Assembly (NCBI GenBank): GCA_017398335.1
Contig: JAFQGK010000046.1
Coordinates: forward strand, 1-64,000
DNA: 64,000 nt
Origin: Bacteroidales bacterium
GTDB lineage: Bacteria; Bacteroidota; Bacteroidia; Bacteroidales; UBA932
Direction: 5' to 3'
This document shows positions 50,992 through 59,511 of the stretch, piece after piece (positions within the stretch are counted from its first letter, which is position 1; every line of letters begins with the position of its first letter). The notes under the pieces are model-generated. The model made no database searches and was not told where the DNA came from. It saw nothing but the letters and a program-made list of their open reading frames with translations. A program made the position numbers and the translations under genes.

Positions 50992-51854
50992 CAGGGTACT
51001 ATAAGGTTGCTGACTTTGTTTTTGCGGTGACGCTCAGACAGGAGTACAATCTGGATGTGCTGCTGCCGTCCTTTTGTTCTTTCAAGTGTAATGAGGTGCC
51101 CGATGATGAACTGCTTTTCAGACTTGTGGAAGGGGGTGTGGAGAAAGAAAGCCCGTATGCCGAGTTCCTTGAAGATGATGATAATGACGTCGGACAGACC
51201 CGTCTGTATCGCATTCCTGAAGGGTATCGCATAACCTTGAGATATTCGGGACCTTCTCATGTGATTGAGGCGGATCAGGACTTCAGGCATGTCTCAGCCT
51301 TGTTGAGATGGGAGGATGCAAATGTGCCGACAGCCTTGAGCTCCATGTTGCGGATAGCCTTCGCTCAGGCAGTTTTGATGCATTCGGCTATCTCTCTGCA
51401 TTCTTCCGTGGTCGTGAAGGATGGAAAGGGATATATGTTCATGGGGCGCAGCGGCACGGGAAAAAGTACTCACTCGCGTCTGTGGCTGGAGCATATGGAA
51501 GGGAGCAGGTTGCTGAATGATGATAATCCGGTTGTCCGTATTGTCGAAGGCGTGGCAGTCGTATATGGCTCTCCGTGGAGCGGCAAGACACCTTGCTATG
51601 TTAATGAATCGGCACCTGTTGCCGCTATGGTGAGGTTGGCACAGGCTCCGGAAAACCGTTTTGAAAGAAAGCATGACGTTGAAGCTTTCAGCCTTGTGCT
51701 TCCGGGATGCTCGGTGCTGAGGTTTGACAGGACATTATATGGATGTCTGTGTGAGACGTTGATCGGACTTGTAGGATTGGTATGTGTGGGTGAAATGAGA
51801 TGTCTTCCTGACAAGGATGCGGCCCAGGTGTGCTGGGAAGGTGTAAATGATTAA
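50988..51854 (+). CDS. HprK-like serine kinase
   Basis: A 288-residue protein related to HPr kinase/phosphorylase. Residues 1-120 are a variable N-terminal domain; the kinase core has AISLHSSVVVKDGKGYMFMG, P-loop GRSGTGKSTHSRLW (residues about 153-166), LLNDDNPVVRIV and YGSPWSGKTPCYVN. It lacks the full HprK C-terminal motif and no HPr gene is nearby. HprK-like kinases of this type occur in lasso-peptide clusters, where one is known to phosphorylate the peptide. The start is set by the ATGA overlap with the preceding stop and by GGAGGG 8 nt upstream. Substrate unknown. Confidence 0.85.
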   Translation: MTGYYKVADFVFAVTLRQEYNLDVLLPSFCSFKCNEVPDDELLFRLVEGGVEKESPYAEFLEDDDNDVGQTRLYRIPEGYRITLRYSGPSHVIEADQDFRHVSALLRWEDANVPTALSSMLRIAFAQAVLMHSAISLHSSVVVKDGKGYMFMGRSGTGKSTHSRLWLEHMEGSRLLNDDNPVVRIVEGVAVVYGSPWSGKTPCYVNESAPVAAMVRLAQAPENRFERKHDVEAFSLVLPGCSVLRFDRTLYGCLCETLIGLVGLVCVGEMRCLPDKDAAQVCWEGVND

Positions 51855-51883
51855 GAATGTTTGTAATACCGGATATGGTAATG

Positions 51884-52696
51884 ATGAAAAGAAACAACAG
51901 TTTTGTCAGAATTCTTGCGGTGTTCGCAATGGTGATGGCCCTTATGTCTTGTGGAGGAGCCAGGGAGTTTGTTTATCTGAATGATATGGAGCCAGGCGGA
52001 AAGTATCCTGTAAACCTTGAGTCGGCTACGGTCGTTCATACCAATGACCGTCTGGACATAAAGGTCAGCTGTAAGAATCCTGAACTTGCTGTACCGTTCA
52101 ATGCTATGGTAGGCTCGTATCAAGTGGCATCGGATGGAAGCGTAAAGTCTGCAGGAGTTGATGTGAATGCCGGTTACAGAGTGGATGCGGAGGGAAATAT
52201 AGTATTCCCTATCCTTGGTAAGATCAATGTCGGGGGCAAGACGCTCAAGGAAGTGGCAGAAATCATAGAGACAAAGATAGAGGAGGGTAGCTATATAAAG
52301 AATCCTGAAGTGTCCATAGACTTCCTGAACTTCAAATACACAGTTCTTGGAGCGGTAAACTCAAAAGGCTCGTATACCGTTGACGGCGACAAGATTACCT
52401 TGATTGAGGCGATTGCAAAGGCCGGTGACCTGTCAAAGAACGCAAGACTCGACCGTGTGGCTGTCATCAGAATGGTGGACGGCAAGCAGGAAATATTCTA
52501 CAACGACATCAGGACAGCTGAAATCTTCATGTCGCCGACATATTATCTTCAGCAGAATGATATTGTATATGTAGAGCCGAAGTATAAGGCAAGAAATGAA
52601 AACGCATGGCAGACGGCATCATTTGTCGTTTCCTTGGCCAGCTTGGCCAGCACGATATTGTGGGCGCTGTCGACAATAGGTGTTGTAGGACATTAA
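51884..52696 (+). CDS. wza: Wza-like outer-membrane polysaccharide export lipoprotein
   Basis: About 270 residues. A signal peptide ends in a lipobox MALMSCGG; the poly-export domain (VVHTNDRLDIKVSCKNPELA, GYRVDAEGNIVFPILGKINV, KTLKEVAEIIETKIEEGSYI) and a SLBB-type domain (YTVLGAVNSKGSYTVDGDKI) follow, with a C-terminal hydrophobic helix (FVVSLASLASTILWALS). It forms the export channel with the downstream Wzc. ATG 51884 gives the cleanest signal peptide; upstream ATGs (51857, 51881) are possible. Confidence 0.9.
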   Translation: MKRNNSFVRILAVFAMVMALMSCGGAREFVYLNDMEPGGKYPVNLESATVVHTNDRLDIKVSCKNPELAVPFNAMVGSYQVASDGSVKSAGVDVNAGYRVDAEGNIVFPILGKINVGGKTLKEVAEIIETKIEEGSYIKNPEVSIDFLNFKYTVLGAVNSKGSYTVDGDKITLIEAIAKAGDLSKNARLDRVAVIRMVDGKQEIFYNDIRTAEIFMSPTYYLQQNDIVYVEPKYKARNENAWQTASFVVSLASLASTILWALSTIGVVGH

Positions 52697-52708
52697 ACGA
52701 TAGTGAAT

Positions 52709-55099
52709 ATGCATCAGAATAATAAGAAAAACGACAACCTGAATCTTTTGGATCTGTTTTTCTATTTGCTCAGCAAATGGATGTGGTTCGCGTTGTTTGT
52801 CGTAATCTGTGTAGTGGCGGCTTATGTGGTATATTCTTCTACAGCATTTACATATTTCTGTTCAGCGACAATCGCAATCAAGGATCCTTCAAACAAGACC
52901 GTCTCAGCCAGTCTGAACAGATATGATAATCTCATCAATAAGGTTAATGTGACCAACGAAATCTACCGTTTCCGCTCGCATAAGCTTATGAAGAAGGTCG
53001 TGGAGAAGACTGATGCTGATGTATGCTACAAGCAGCCTAACCGGTTGAGATATCTGGAATTATATTCCCAGACCCCTGTTAAGACCACTTTCCGTGAGGA
53101 ATTCAATGAGGGAAGGACGTCGTTCAATATGACCTTGATTGATGATACTCACGTGCTTATAGAAAGCGTCGATGACAGCGATGTCTCTGTAACAGCAAGA
53201 TTAGGTGACACCCTGACGTTCAGAGGGGTAGATATGATCGTCACCCCGACCAACTATCTGGATAAAGGTTGGATCGGAAAGCAGATTCTTGTGGAGAAAC
53301 TTCCTGTAAGTATGATGGCGACTTATTTCGTTTCTCATCTAGGTATCAAGCAAGAATCAGAAGAAGCTACCATTCTCAAGCTTTCTTTGCAGGATTCTTC
53401 TCCGATCAGGGCTCAGGCTGTGCTTAATGCGCTGATCCAGACCTACAATGAAGAAGTGATCCTGGAAAAGAATCAGATAGCGGTCAATACGGCTGACTTC
53501 ATCAATGAGCGCCTGGTGATAATCCAGTCGGAGTTAGGCGGAGTCGAAGCTGATCTGGAGGTATTCAAGAAGAAGAATCAGGTGCTGAACCTCAGTACAG
53601 AAGCTAGCAGTTCGGTGGCGGACAAACAGAAATATTCTTCTGAAATCCTTGAGTTGCAGACTCAGTTGAGCGTGGCGGAATCTATGAGGGATTATCTTCA
53701 GGATCCATCCAAGGAGGTGGAACTCATTCCATCTAACACAGGACTTCAGGGTGCTGATATCAGTGAACAGATTGCTCAGTATAATGTTTTGAAGCTCAGA
53801 CGCGACAAACTCCTTGAGGAAGGTAGCGGGCAGAACCCTATTGTTCTGGATGTGAACAACTCTTTGAGCGCTCTCAAGCAGTCCATAATCCGTTCGGTTG
53901 ACAATGTGATCGTTACTTTGGAAACCAGACTGAATGAGGCAAAGAGTCAGGAAAGAAGCGCTCTGTCCCGAATGTTCGCAATGCCTAAGAAAGAGCGCGA
54001 ACTCCTGTCCATAGAGAGGCAGCAGCAGATCAAGGAAGCTCTGTATGTGTTCCTTCTTAACAAGAGGGAGGAGAACGCATTGACTCAGGCTATGGTCGAC
54101 AATAACGCTCAGATCATCAACGAAGTTTCAGGAAGCGAACGCCCGATAGCTCCGAACAGGACCAAGTATCTCTTCCTCGGCTTCCTTCTAGGCCTTGCGA
54201 TCCCTGGAGTATGGTTCCTTGCAAAGCTCTTCCTCGACACAAGAGTACAAAACAGACGTGACATCAAGGACGCTGTGACAGTGCCGTTCCTCGGAGAAAT
54301 TCCTTTGGATAAGGAATATCAGAAGAAGAAAACAAAGAATGCGGTAGTGGTCGATGCCAGTAACCATGCTCAGTCTGAGGCTTTCAGGATCGTTCGTACG
54401 AATATGGCCTTTATGAGCAGGAAAGATCAGGAAAGTCAGGTCATCACCTTCGTGTCGTTCAACGAGGGAGCCGGTAAGACGTTCGTGTCGTCCAATCTTG
54501 CGGTCAGTCTTGCAATGGCAAAGAAGAAAGTGGTGGTTGTCGACCTGGATATCAGAAAGGCTACTATTTCAAGTCTCTTCGGACATTCCCATGCGACAGG
54601 TGTGACAAATTACCTTTATGACCCTGAAGTCAAGGTTGAGGATATCATTATCAAGGGCGTAGGTCACACGAATATGGATATGATACCTGCGGGTTCGAAG
54701 GCTCCGAATCCAGCTGAACTCCTGATGGATGAGAGACTTGATCAGCTTATTATCTCATTGAGAGGACATTATGATTATATTATCGTGGACAATGTTCCTG
54801 TAGGCATTATTGCAGATGCGACAGTTTCAAACCGAATCGCCGACCTTACCGTCTTCGTGGTCCGTGCGGGCAAGATGGACCGCAGACAGCTTCCTGAACT
54901 TGAGGAACTATATCAGGAAAAGAAGCTTGCCAATATGGCTATAATCCTGAATGGTTCCGAGCGCCACAGCGGTGGCTATGGCTACGGTTATGGATATGGC
55001 TACGGCTATGGTTACGGCTATGGTTACGGATATGGTTACGGATATGGTACAGAAAAGAAGAAATCCTTCTGGTGTTTCAGACGTAAAAAGCATAAATAA
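52709..55099 (+). CDS. wzc: Wzc-like polysaccharide co-polymerase / tyrosine autokinase
   Basis: About 796 residues. N-terminal Wzz domain with two membrane helices (WMWFALFVVICVVAAYVVYS; YLFLGFLLGLAIPGVWFLAK) flanking a long periplasmic coiled coil with GNVR-like text. The C-terminal BY-kinase domain has Walker A FNEGAGKTFVSSNLA, Walker A' VVVVDLDIRKATIS and Walker B YDYIIVDNVPVG. The tail is a Gly-Tyr dipeptide repeat with 12 Tyr, then KKKSFWCFRRKKHK. Tyr-rich tails are the autophosphorylation sites of BY-kinases, but this regular repeat is striking. ATG 52709 is preferred over GTG 52703. Confidence 0.93.
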   Translation: MHQNNKKNDNLNLLDLFFYLLSKWMWFALFVVICVVAAYVVYSSTAFTYFCSATIAIKDPSNKTVSASLNRYDNLINKVNVTNEIYRFRSHKLMKKVVEKTDADVCYKQPNRLRYLELYSQTPVKTTFREEFNEGRTSFNMTLIDDTHVLIESVDDSDVSVTARLGDTLTFRGVDMIVTPTNYLDKGWIGKQILVEKLPVSMMATYFVSHLGIKQESEEATILKLSLQDSSPIRAQAVLNALIQTYNEEVILEKNQIAVNTADFINERLVIIQSELGGVEADLEVFKKKNQVLNLSTEASSSVADKQKYSSEILELQTQLSVAESMRDYLQDPSKEVELIPSNTGLQGADISEQIAQYNVLKLRRDKLLEEGSGQNPIVLDVNNSLSALKQSIIRSVDNVIVTLETRLNEAKSQERSALSRMFAMPKKERELLSIERQQQIKEALYVFLLNKREENALTQAMVDNNAQIINEVSGSERPIAPNRTKYLFLGFLLGLAIPGVWFLAKLFLDTRVQNRRDIKDAVTVPFLGEIPLDKEYQKKKTKNAVVVDASNHAQSEAFRIVRTNMAFMSRKDQESQVITFVSFNEGAGKTFVSSNLAVSLAMAKKKVVVVDLDIRKATISSLFGHSHATGVTNYLYDPEVKVEDIIIKGVGHTNMDMIPAGSKAPNPAELLMDERLDQLIISLRGHYDYIIVDNVPVGIIADATVSNRIADLTVFVVRAGKMDRRQLPELEELYQEKKLANMAIILNGSERHSGGYGYGYGYGYGYGYGYGYGYGYGYGTEKKKSFWCFRRKKHK
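54971..55048 (+). repeat. In-frame GGN-TAY microsatellite coding a Gly-Tyr tail
   Basis: Alternating glycine (GGC, GGT, GGA) and tyrosine (TAT, TAC) codons form a 6-bp-unit repeat of about 78 bp encoding 12 tyrosines. Third positions vary, so it is not a perfect repeat, yet it could still expand or contract by slippage or recombination in whole dipeptide units without breaking the wzc frame. Confidence 0.95.
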
Positions 55100-55118
55100 C
55101 AACTAAATCAATTATAAA

Positions 55119-56429
55119 ATGAAAAGATTTCCCTATTTTATCGCCTCTGTAGCTCTTTTCTTTGGAGCTATGGGTGTCATGATGGCACAGCAGACAACTG
55201 TCACTGAAAGTACAGAAAAGACAGTTAAGGAGGAAGTTGTCAACAACCGTCGTGTGGAAGTCGGCAGCTTTAAGGCAAACTGGTTTATCGGAATCGGTGG
55301 TGGTGTCAACCAGTATCTCGGTGAGCATGACCGCCAGCTGAAATTCTTCAACAGACTTGCTCCTGCAATGGATGTATATGTCGGAAAGTGGTTCACACCT
55401 TCTGTCGGTTTCCGTATCGCGTACAGCGGTGGAGAAGGTTATGGTGCTACTAACCTTGTTACAGGCTCCCTTAATAACAATGGTTACCTGATCAATACAG
55501 ATTACCTGACCAAGAAATTCCTTGAAGATAATCAGGGATATAAGGGCGATGGCGCAGATCATCATCCTCTTTACTGGCAGAAATTCCACATGTGGAATAT
55601 CCATGCTGATTTCATGCTCAACCTTATGAACCTCATCGGAGGTTACAAGGAGCGTGTATACAGCCTCAGCCCATATGTCGGAATCGGTCTCGCACGTACC
55701 TATGCACTCAAGGATAACAGCAATCATTATTGCAGCAACCGCCTGAACGGTATGGTCGGTCTCTTCAACTCATTCCGTCTCTGCGATGCTCTCGATCTTA
55801 ACATCGACCTCCGTGGAGTTCTCGTACCAGAGGATTTTGAAGGTGAGACAGGTGTAAGACCTAATGGCGGTGAGGTTTATGAGTCAGACGGCTATCTCAC
55901 AGCAACCATCGGTCTTGCATACAAGTTCAAGCCAAGAGGATGGAACCTTGGTAAGACTGTATACCAGACTAATACCCAGACTGTTACAGTTGTTGACGAG
56001 GATGCCCTCAATGCAGCTCTTGCACGCAACAAGGAACTTCAGGATGCTCTTGACAATGCCAAGGCTCAGACTACAACAGAGGTTGTTCAGTCACTTCTCT
56101 CTCCAGAACTCTACATCGTGTTCGGATTCGACAAGAGCGAACTTACCGGAGAGGCTCGCGTGACCCTTTCAAATCTTGCTAAGCTCCTCAATGCAGTTGA
56201 CGCAGATGTCGTTTATAAGATCTCAGGTTACGCTGACCAGCAGACAGGCTCGGCAGAGCATAACCTCAAGCTCAGCCAGGATCGTGCTCAGGCAGTTTAC
56301 GACTTCCTCGTGAAGGATCAGGGCGTTGCTCCGGAGAAGCTCGTTGTTGAGGCTGTCGGTGGTGTGGATACTATGTACTATGGTGACAACAGACTCAGCC
56401 GTGCAGCTATCCTGACACTTCAGAAGTAG
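55119..56429 (+). CDS. OmpA-family outer-membrane protein
   Basis: A 436-residue protein with an N-terminal signal peptide (FIASVALFFGAMGVMMAQ), a beta-barrel-like region (WFIGIGGGVNQYLGEHDRQL, YVGKWFTPSVGFRIAYSGG), a short coiled coil (LARNKELQDALDNAKAQ) and a C-terminal OmpA peptidoglycan-binding domain (YIVFGFDKSELTGEARVTLS, KISGYADQQTGSAEHNLKLS, RAQAVYDFLV). It probably anchors the outer membrane to peptidoglycan. It lies 19 nt after wzc, ahead of the terminator, so it is likely the last gene of the capsule transcript. Confidence 0.92.
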   Translation: MKRFPYFIASVALFFGAMGVMMAQQTTVTESTEKTVKEEVVNNRRVEVGSFKANWFIGIGGGVNQYLGEHDRQLKFFNRLAPAMDVYVGKWFTPSVGFRIAYSGGEGYGATNLVTGSLNNNGYLINTDYLTKKFLEDNQGYKGDGADHHPLYWQKFHMWNIHADFMLNLMNLIGGYKERVYSLSPYVGIGLARTYALKDNSNHYCSNRLNGMVGLFNSFRLCDALDLNIDLRGVLVPEDFEGETGVRPNGGEVYESDGYLTATIGLAYKFKPRGWNLGKTVYQTNTQTVTVVDEDALNAALARNKELQDALDNAKAQTTTEVVQSLLSPELYIVFGFDKSELTGEARVTLSNLAKLLNAVDADVVYKISGYADQQTGSAEHNLKLSQDRAQAVYDFLVKDQGVAPEKLVVEAVGGVDTMYYGDNRLSRAAILTLQK

Positions 56430-56445
56430 GCCTGGTGACTTTTAT

Positions 56446-56480
56446 TATAAGGGCCACCCTTCTTAGGGATGGCTCTTATA
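56446..56480 (+). terminator. Hairpin terminator after the OmpA gene
   Basis: TATAAGGGCCACCC (56446-56459) pairs with GGGATGGCTCTTATA (56466-56480), with one G-U pair and a bulged T, followed by TTTATAT. It is placed 17 nt after the stop and probably ends the capsule operon, though the T run is short. Confidence 0.6.
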
Positions 56481-56545
56481 TTTATATGATACGTTTAACA
56501 AGAAGACCTAAACTCTTGACAGACACTATAAAAAAGTCGAAAAAC

Positions 56546-56577
56546 TTTGCTCTTTCTGCGAATTTATTCTATCTTTG
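56546..56577 (+). promoter_or_regulatory. Promoter of the peptide-lipoprotein operon
   Basis: TTTG at 56546-56549 and TATCTTTG at 56570-56577 are 20 nt apart, one of the best Bacteroidota promoter matches in the window. The mRNA would begin near 56584 with a ~115-nt leader holding a hairpin with arms AAAACC (56607 region) and GGTTTT (56641 region). Confidence 0.75.
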
Positions 56578-56700
56578 CGAATCAAAGGAATGGGTAAATT
56601 GAATAAAAACCTTTTGGGATAGGGGAAACTATGCCATTTTTTTGGTTTTCTCCTCCATCAGGAAATGTGAATAATGATATATAATAAAATAGAATTAGCA

Positions 56701-56883
56701 ATGAAACGAACTGTTTATGAGGCACCGGTGACTGACCGCTTCCAAGTCGAGCTGGAAGGGGCGTTCATGAATGCTTCCATTGTCAAGAATGACAAGACCA
56801 GTGGTGTGGAGACCACGGGACAAGAATTGAATGTCGTTGAGGGTGTTGAGACAGCAACCTGGAATGATTCAACTTGGGAATAA
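56701..56883 (+). CDS. Small acidic peptide (60 residues), unknown function
   Basis: A 60-residue peptide starting MKRTVYEAPVTDRFQVELEG, followed by AFMNASIVKNDKTSG and an acidic, Trp-containing end VETATWNDSTWE. It has no signal peptide or membrane segment. Short peptides with an N-terminal MKRTYxxP-type motif are, from memory, frequent in Bacteroidota and often lie in front of fimbrillin-type lipoproteins; none is characterised as far as I know. ATG 56701 is used; the frame is open from 56674. The next gene begins 18 nt downstream. A precursor or chaperone-bound peptide is possible but unproven. Confidence 0.7.
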   Translation: MKRTVYEAPVTDRFQVELEGAFMNASIVKNDKTSGVETTGQELNVVEGVETATWNDSTWE

Positions 56884-56901
56884 TATTCGGAGGACATGAT
56901 T

Positions 56902-59409
56902 ATGAAGAATATATATAAGTTTTCGGCGCTTCTGTGCGCATGTGCTTTCTCTTTCGCAGCATGTGTGGAAGAAACTCTTGATGTCGTGACTCCGGCGAAT
57001 GACGGAGACGAGATTCTGTTCGGAGCTCGTGCCGGATTTGAAAATGCAGGAGCTGGCACCAAGACTGTGTATAGCGGAGAAACCTACACAACAGAGGATG
57101 GCAAGACATTCGAGCGTATAGATTGGGACGATGCTGCTGACTGGGTTCAGGTATATTGCCCGGAGGCTGCTGGTGTAAATCCGTCGCACTATAAGGTTAA
57201 TCACTCATCGAATCCTGGAGAACAGAAAGATTTTGCATACCTGACAAAGGATTCTGATCAGGAGACAAGCCTTCAGTGGAGAGGTGACAAGGAGCATCAT
57301 TTCTATGCGATGTACCCGTCTTCAAAGATGTTCTCTGAGGAACAGACAACTCTTGCGCAGGGCATAAAAATGTCGGGAACTACACTTATGGGAACAGTGC
57401 CTGGCGCTCAGGCTCCGGTAAGTCTGACTCAGAACGGAAATGAATGGGTTGCCGCTCCAAATATGAAATATGCTTATATGGCGGCAAAGTCCAGTGCTAC
57501 CATCGCTGATGGCAACGTTTCGTTGTCATTCGTGCCTATCGTAACGGCTGTCGAGGTTACTTTGACATTGTCTGGCGAGAATGTACAGCCTGTGTCAATC
57601 GCTGAGATTCAGGTTGTCGGTGATGGTATCGCAGGAGATTTTACCGCTGATCTTTCAGACGAAGGATGGCCTGCAACCGCATCATATCCGATTTGTAATA
57701 ATGAAGGAGAGGGTACAGGAAGTATCCAGGTGTCAACTTGGTATAATGGTAACCCGATCACATTGACTTCCGGACAGAGTCTGAAATTTACAGTATTCCT
57801 GCGCCCAGGTGCCAAGTATGAGAATCTTAGGGTTAATGTGTCTCCTAATGGATCAGCATACGTCGGTAAGACAATGGGAACCGCTTCTAGCCCGCTTGAA
57901 ATCCCGCAGCATCTCAAGACAGTCATTAAAGGTGTGAAGCTTCCTGCAACCCAGATTGAGCTTGACGCTTCTAAATGGATGTCTCAGCTTGATGGACAGA
58001 TGGCTATGAAGAAGCTTTCTATTCCTGGAACAGGTGGCTCTTTCTCATATAATTACAATTCTTCGAACCCTGGATGGTACAAGCAGCAGACTTTGGATCT
58101 TGACGAGCAGTGGGCTGCAGGAATCCGTGCGTTTGAGATTGTCAGCGAAAGACCTTCTTCGGCGTCTACTTCTCTTGGTACGGAAAATGTCAAGTGTAAT
58201 AAGGTGTCTATGGGTGTTACTGTACTTGAAGTTCTTGAGGATTTGCTCGCAAAAGTTGCCGTAGTCCCAGAAGGAGAGCAGGACCCAACAGAATGTGCGG
58301 TACTTATTCTTACTTATCAGCCGGAAGGAAGCGGAAGGGCTCGTAATGCATCAAATTATGCATCCAGCCTCAAGGTCATGTATGATGGACTTGATGAAAC
58401 ACAAAAGAGCCAGATTATTCAGTATACTCCTGATCTTACGCTGGATCAGGCTAAGGGTAAGGTTATGATTTTCTGCCGACTCACTCAGAAAGATGAGAAC
58501 GATAACGGTTCCTTCTCGGAAGCGTCAGAGACTCTGGCAGGTACTAATATTACCCTTATTGATGGTTGCGGAACAGGTAAGGACCGCTGGGGAAGCCGTG
58601 GATATAAGGTAAAAAGTACAGATGCGTCAGGTAATGCTGTTTGGAGTGTTGCTTATGATGCTGCAAATACAAGCGATGAGACAAGATCCGTTGACTATTA
58701 CTTAATGAAATCTGATAGAACCTCTTCTTTCCCGGATTGGAATAATGTTCAAAAACCAGATGCGTCAGTAGCGAATACCTTGAATTTTGGTTTTTCTACT
58801 AATTATAGCGAAGTTACATGCTGGTATCAGGAGTGGGCAAGAGTCGTACCGGAAGAATTAGTTGATGAGACTATTGGGTATTATTTTGTGGATAATGAAG
58901 CCTCAATCACAGATTGGTTCCCAACAGATTATCGCTGGTATGAGTCATATACTGAAAAGGTGGCAGCAGCACAGAAGACGTTTGAGATGGCAATCAGTGA
59001 CAATTATCCAGCCTATGTGTTCATCAACTCGCTTTGCGGATATTTGGTTGATTCTTCTATAGAGTCTAGCTATACAACCTTTACAGGGTCGAACACCGGC
59101 GGTATAGCAGGAAACATCAAGGCACTTTCGGATAAGTTGAATCCGGAATTCTACAAGTTTGTACTTGAGGCCGGCTTGGAACAGACGACAGGTCCGACAG
59201 GTATCGTGATGATGGACTATGTAACAAACGAACCGGCAACGGGTGTTGACTATGATGGATCTTATTTGCTTCCGGGTGTGATCATATCGAACAACTTCAA
59301 GTTTGGTAGTGGTAATGCCGGTAATTCAGGAAATTCCGGAAATAATACTCAACAGCCGGGACAGGGTGATAATCAACAACCAGGCTCAGGTGAAGAAGAA
59401 GAAGGATGA
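56902..59409 (+). CDS. Fimbrillin-like lipoprotein with degenerate PI-PLC-like domain
   Basis: About 835 residues. Lipobox AFSFAACVEE follows a signal peptide. Residues about 30-345 resemble fimbrillin-family beta domains (GAGTKTVYSGETYTTEDGKT, then WRGDKEHHFYAMYPSSKMFS). From about 355 the pattern WMSQLDGQMAMKKLSIPGTG and QQTLDLDEQWAAGIRAFEI follows the PI-PLC X domain, where intact members have IPGTHD; here the catalytic His is Gly, and the second His region is also replaced (CNKVSMGVTVLEVLEDL). The C-terminus is a Gly/Asn/Gln/Pro-rich low-complexity tail. It is probably a surface pseudoenzyme or binding protein. ATG 56902 is chosen for its 8-nt spacing from GGAGG. Confidence 0.72.
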   Translation: MKNIYKFSALLCACAFSFAACVEETLDVVTPANDGDEILFGARAGFENAGAGTKTVYSGETYTTEDGKTFERIDWDDAADWVQVYCPEAAGVNPSHYKVNHSSNPGEQKDFAYLTKDSDQETSLQWRGDKEHHFYAMYPSSKMFSEEQTTLAQGIKMSGTTLMGTVPGAQAPVSLTQNGNEWVAAPNMKYAYMAAKSSATIADGNVSLSFVPIVTAVEVTLTLSGENVQPVSIAEIQVVGDGIAGDFTADLSDEGWPATASYPICNNEGEGTGSIQVSTWYNGNPITLTSGQSLKFTVFLRPGAKYENLRVNVSPNGSAYVGKTMGTASSPLEIPQHLKTVIKGVKLPATQIELDASKWMSQLDGQMAMKKLSIPGTGGSFSYNYNSSNPGWYKQQTLDLDEQWAAGIRAFEIVSERPSSASTSLGTENVKCNKVSMGVTVLEVLEDLLAKVAVVPEGEQDPTECAVLILTYQPEGSGRARNASNYASSLKVMYDGLDETQKSQIIQYTPDLTLDQAKGKVMIFCRLTQKDENDNGSFSEASETLAGTNITLIDGCGTGKDRWGSRGYKVKSTDASGNAVWSVAYDAANTSDETRSVDYYLMKSDRTSSFPDWNNVQKPDASVANTLNFGFSTNYSEVTCWYQEWARVVPEELVDETIGYYFVDNEASITDWFPTDYRWYESYTEKVAAAQKTFEMAISDNYPAYVFINSLCGYLVDSSIESSYTTFTGSNTGGIAGNIKALSDKLNPEFYKFVLEAGLEQTTGPTGIVMMDYVTNEPATGVDYDGSYLLPGVIISNNFKFGSGNAGNSGNSGNNTQQPGQGDNQQPGSGEEEEG

Positions 59410-59419
59410 TGATTATATT

Positions 59420-59450
59420 GACCCATCGGCACGATTGTCGATGGGTCTTT
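59420..59450 (+). terminator. Intrinsic terminator
   Basis: GACCCATCG (59420-59428) pairs perfectly with CGATGGGTC (59439-59447), with a 10-nt loop and three T residues, just after the PLC-like lipoprotein gene. It separates that gene from the CotH gene, which then begins 61 nt downstream, so read-through may be partial. Confidence 0.75.
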
Positions 59451-59511
59451 GATATATATACCTCAATTAAGCGGGTATTTTCTTAACCAACCAACACTAA
59501 ATTCAAATTTT

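Noticed and set aside
49638..51854. Lasso-peptide biosynthetic cluster
   Set aside because: PqqD-like and HprK-like genes occur in such clusters, but there is no transglutaminase-like B2 protease, no asparagine-synthetase-like cyclase and no precursor here.
54971..55048. Possible CRISPR or structural DNA repeat
   Set aside because: It is an in-frame 6-bp Gly-Tyr codon repeat inside wzc with third-position variation.
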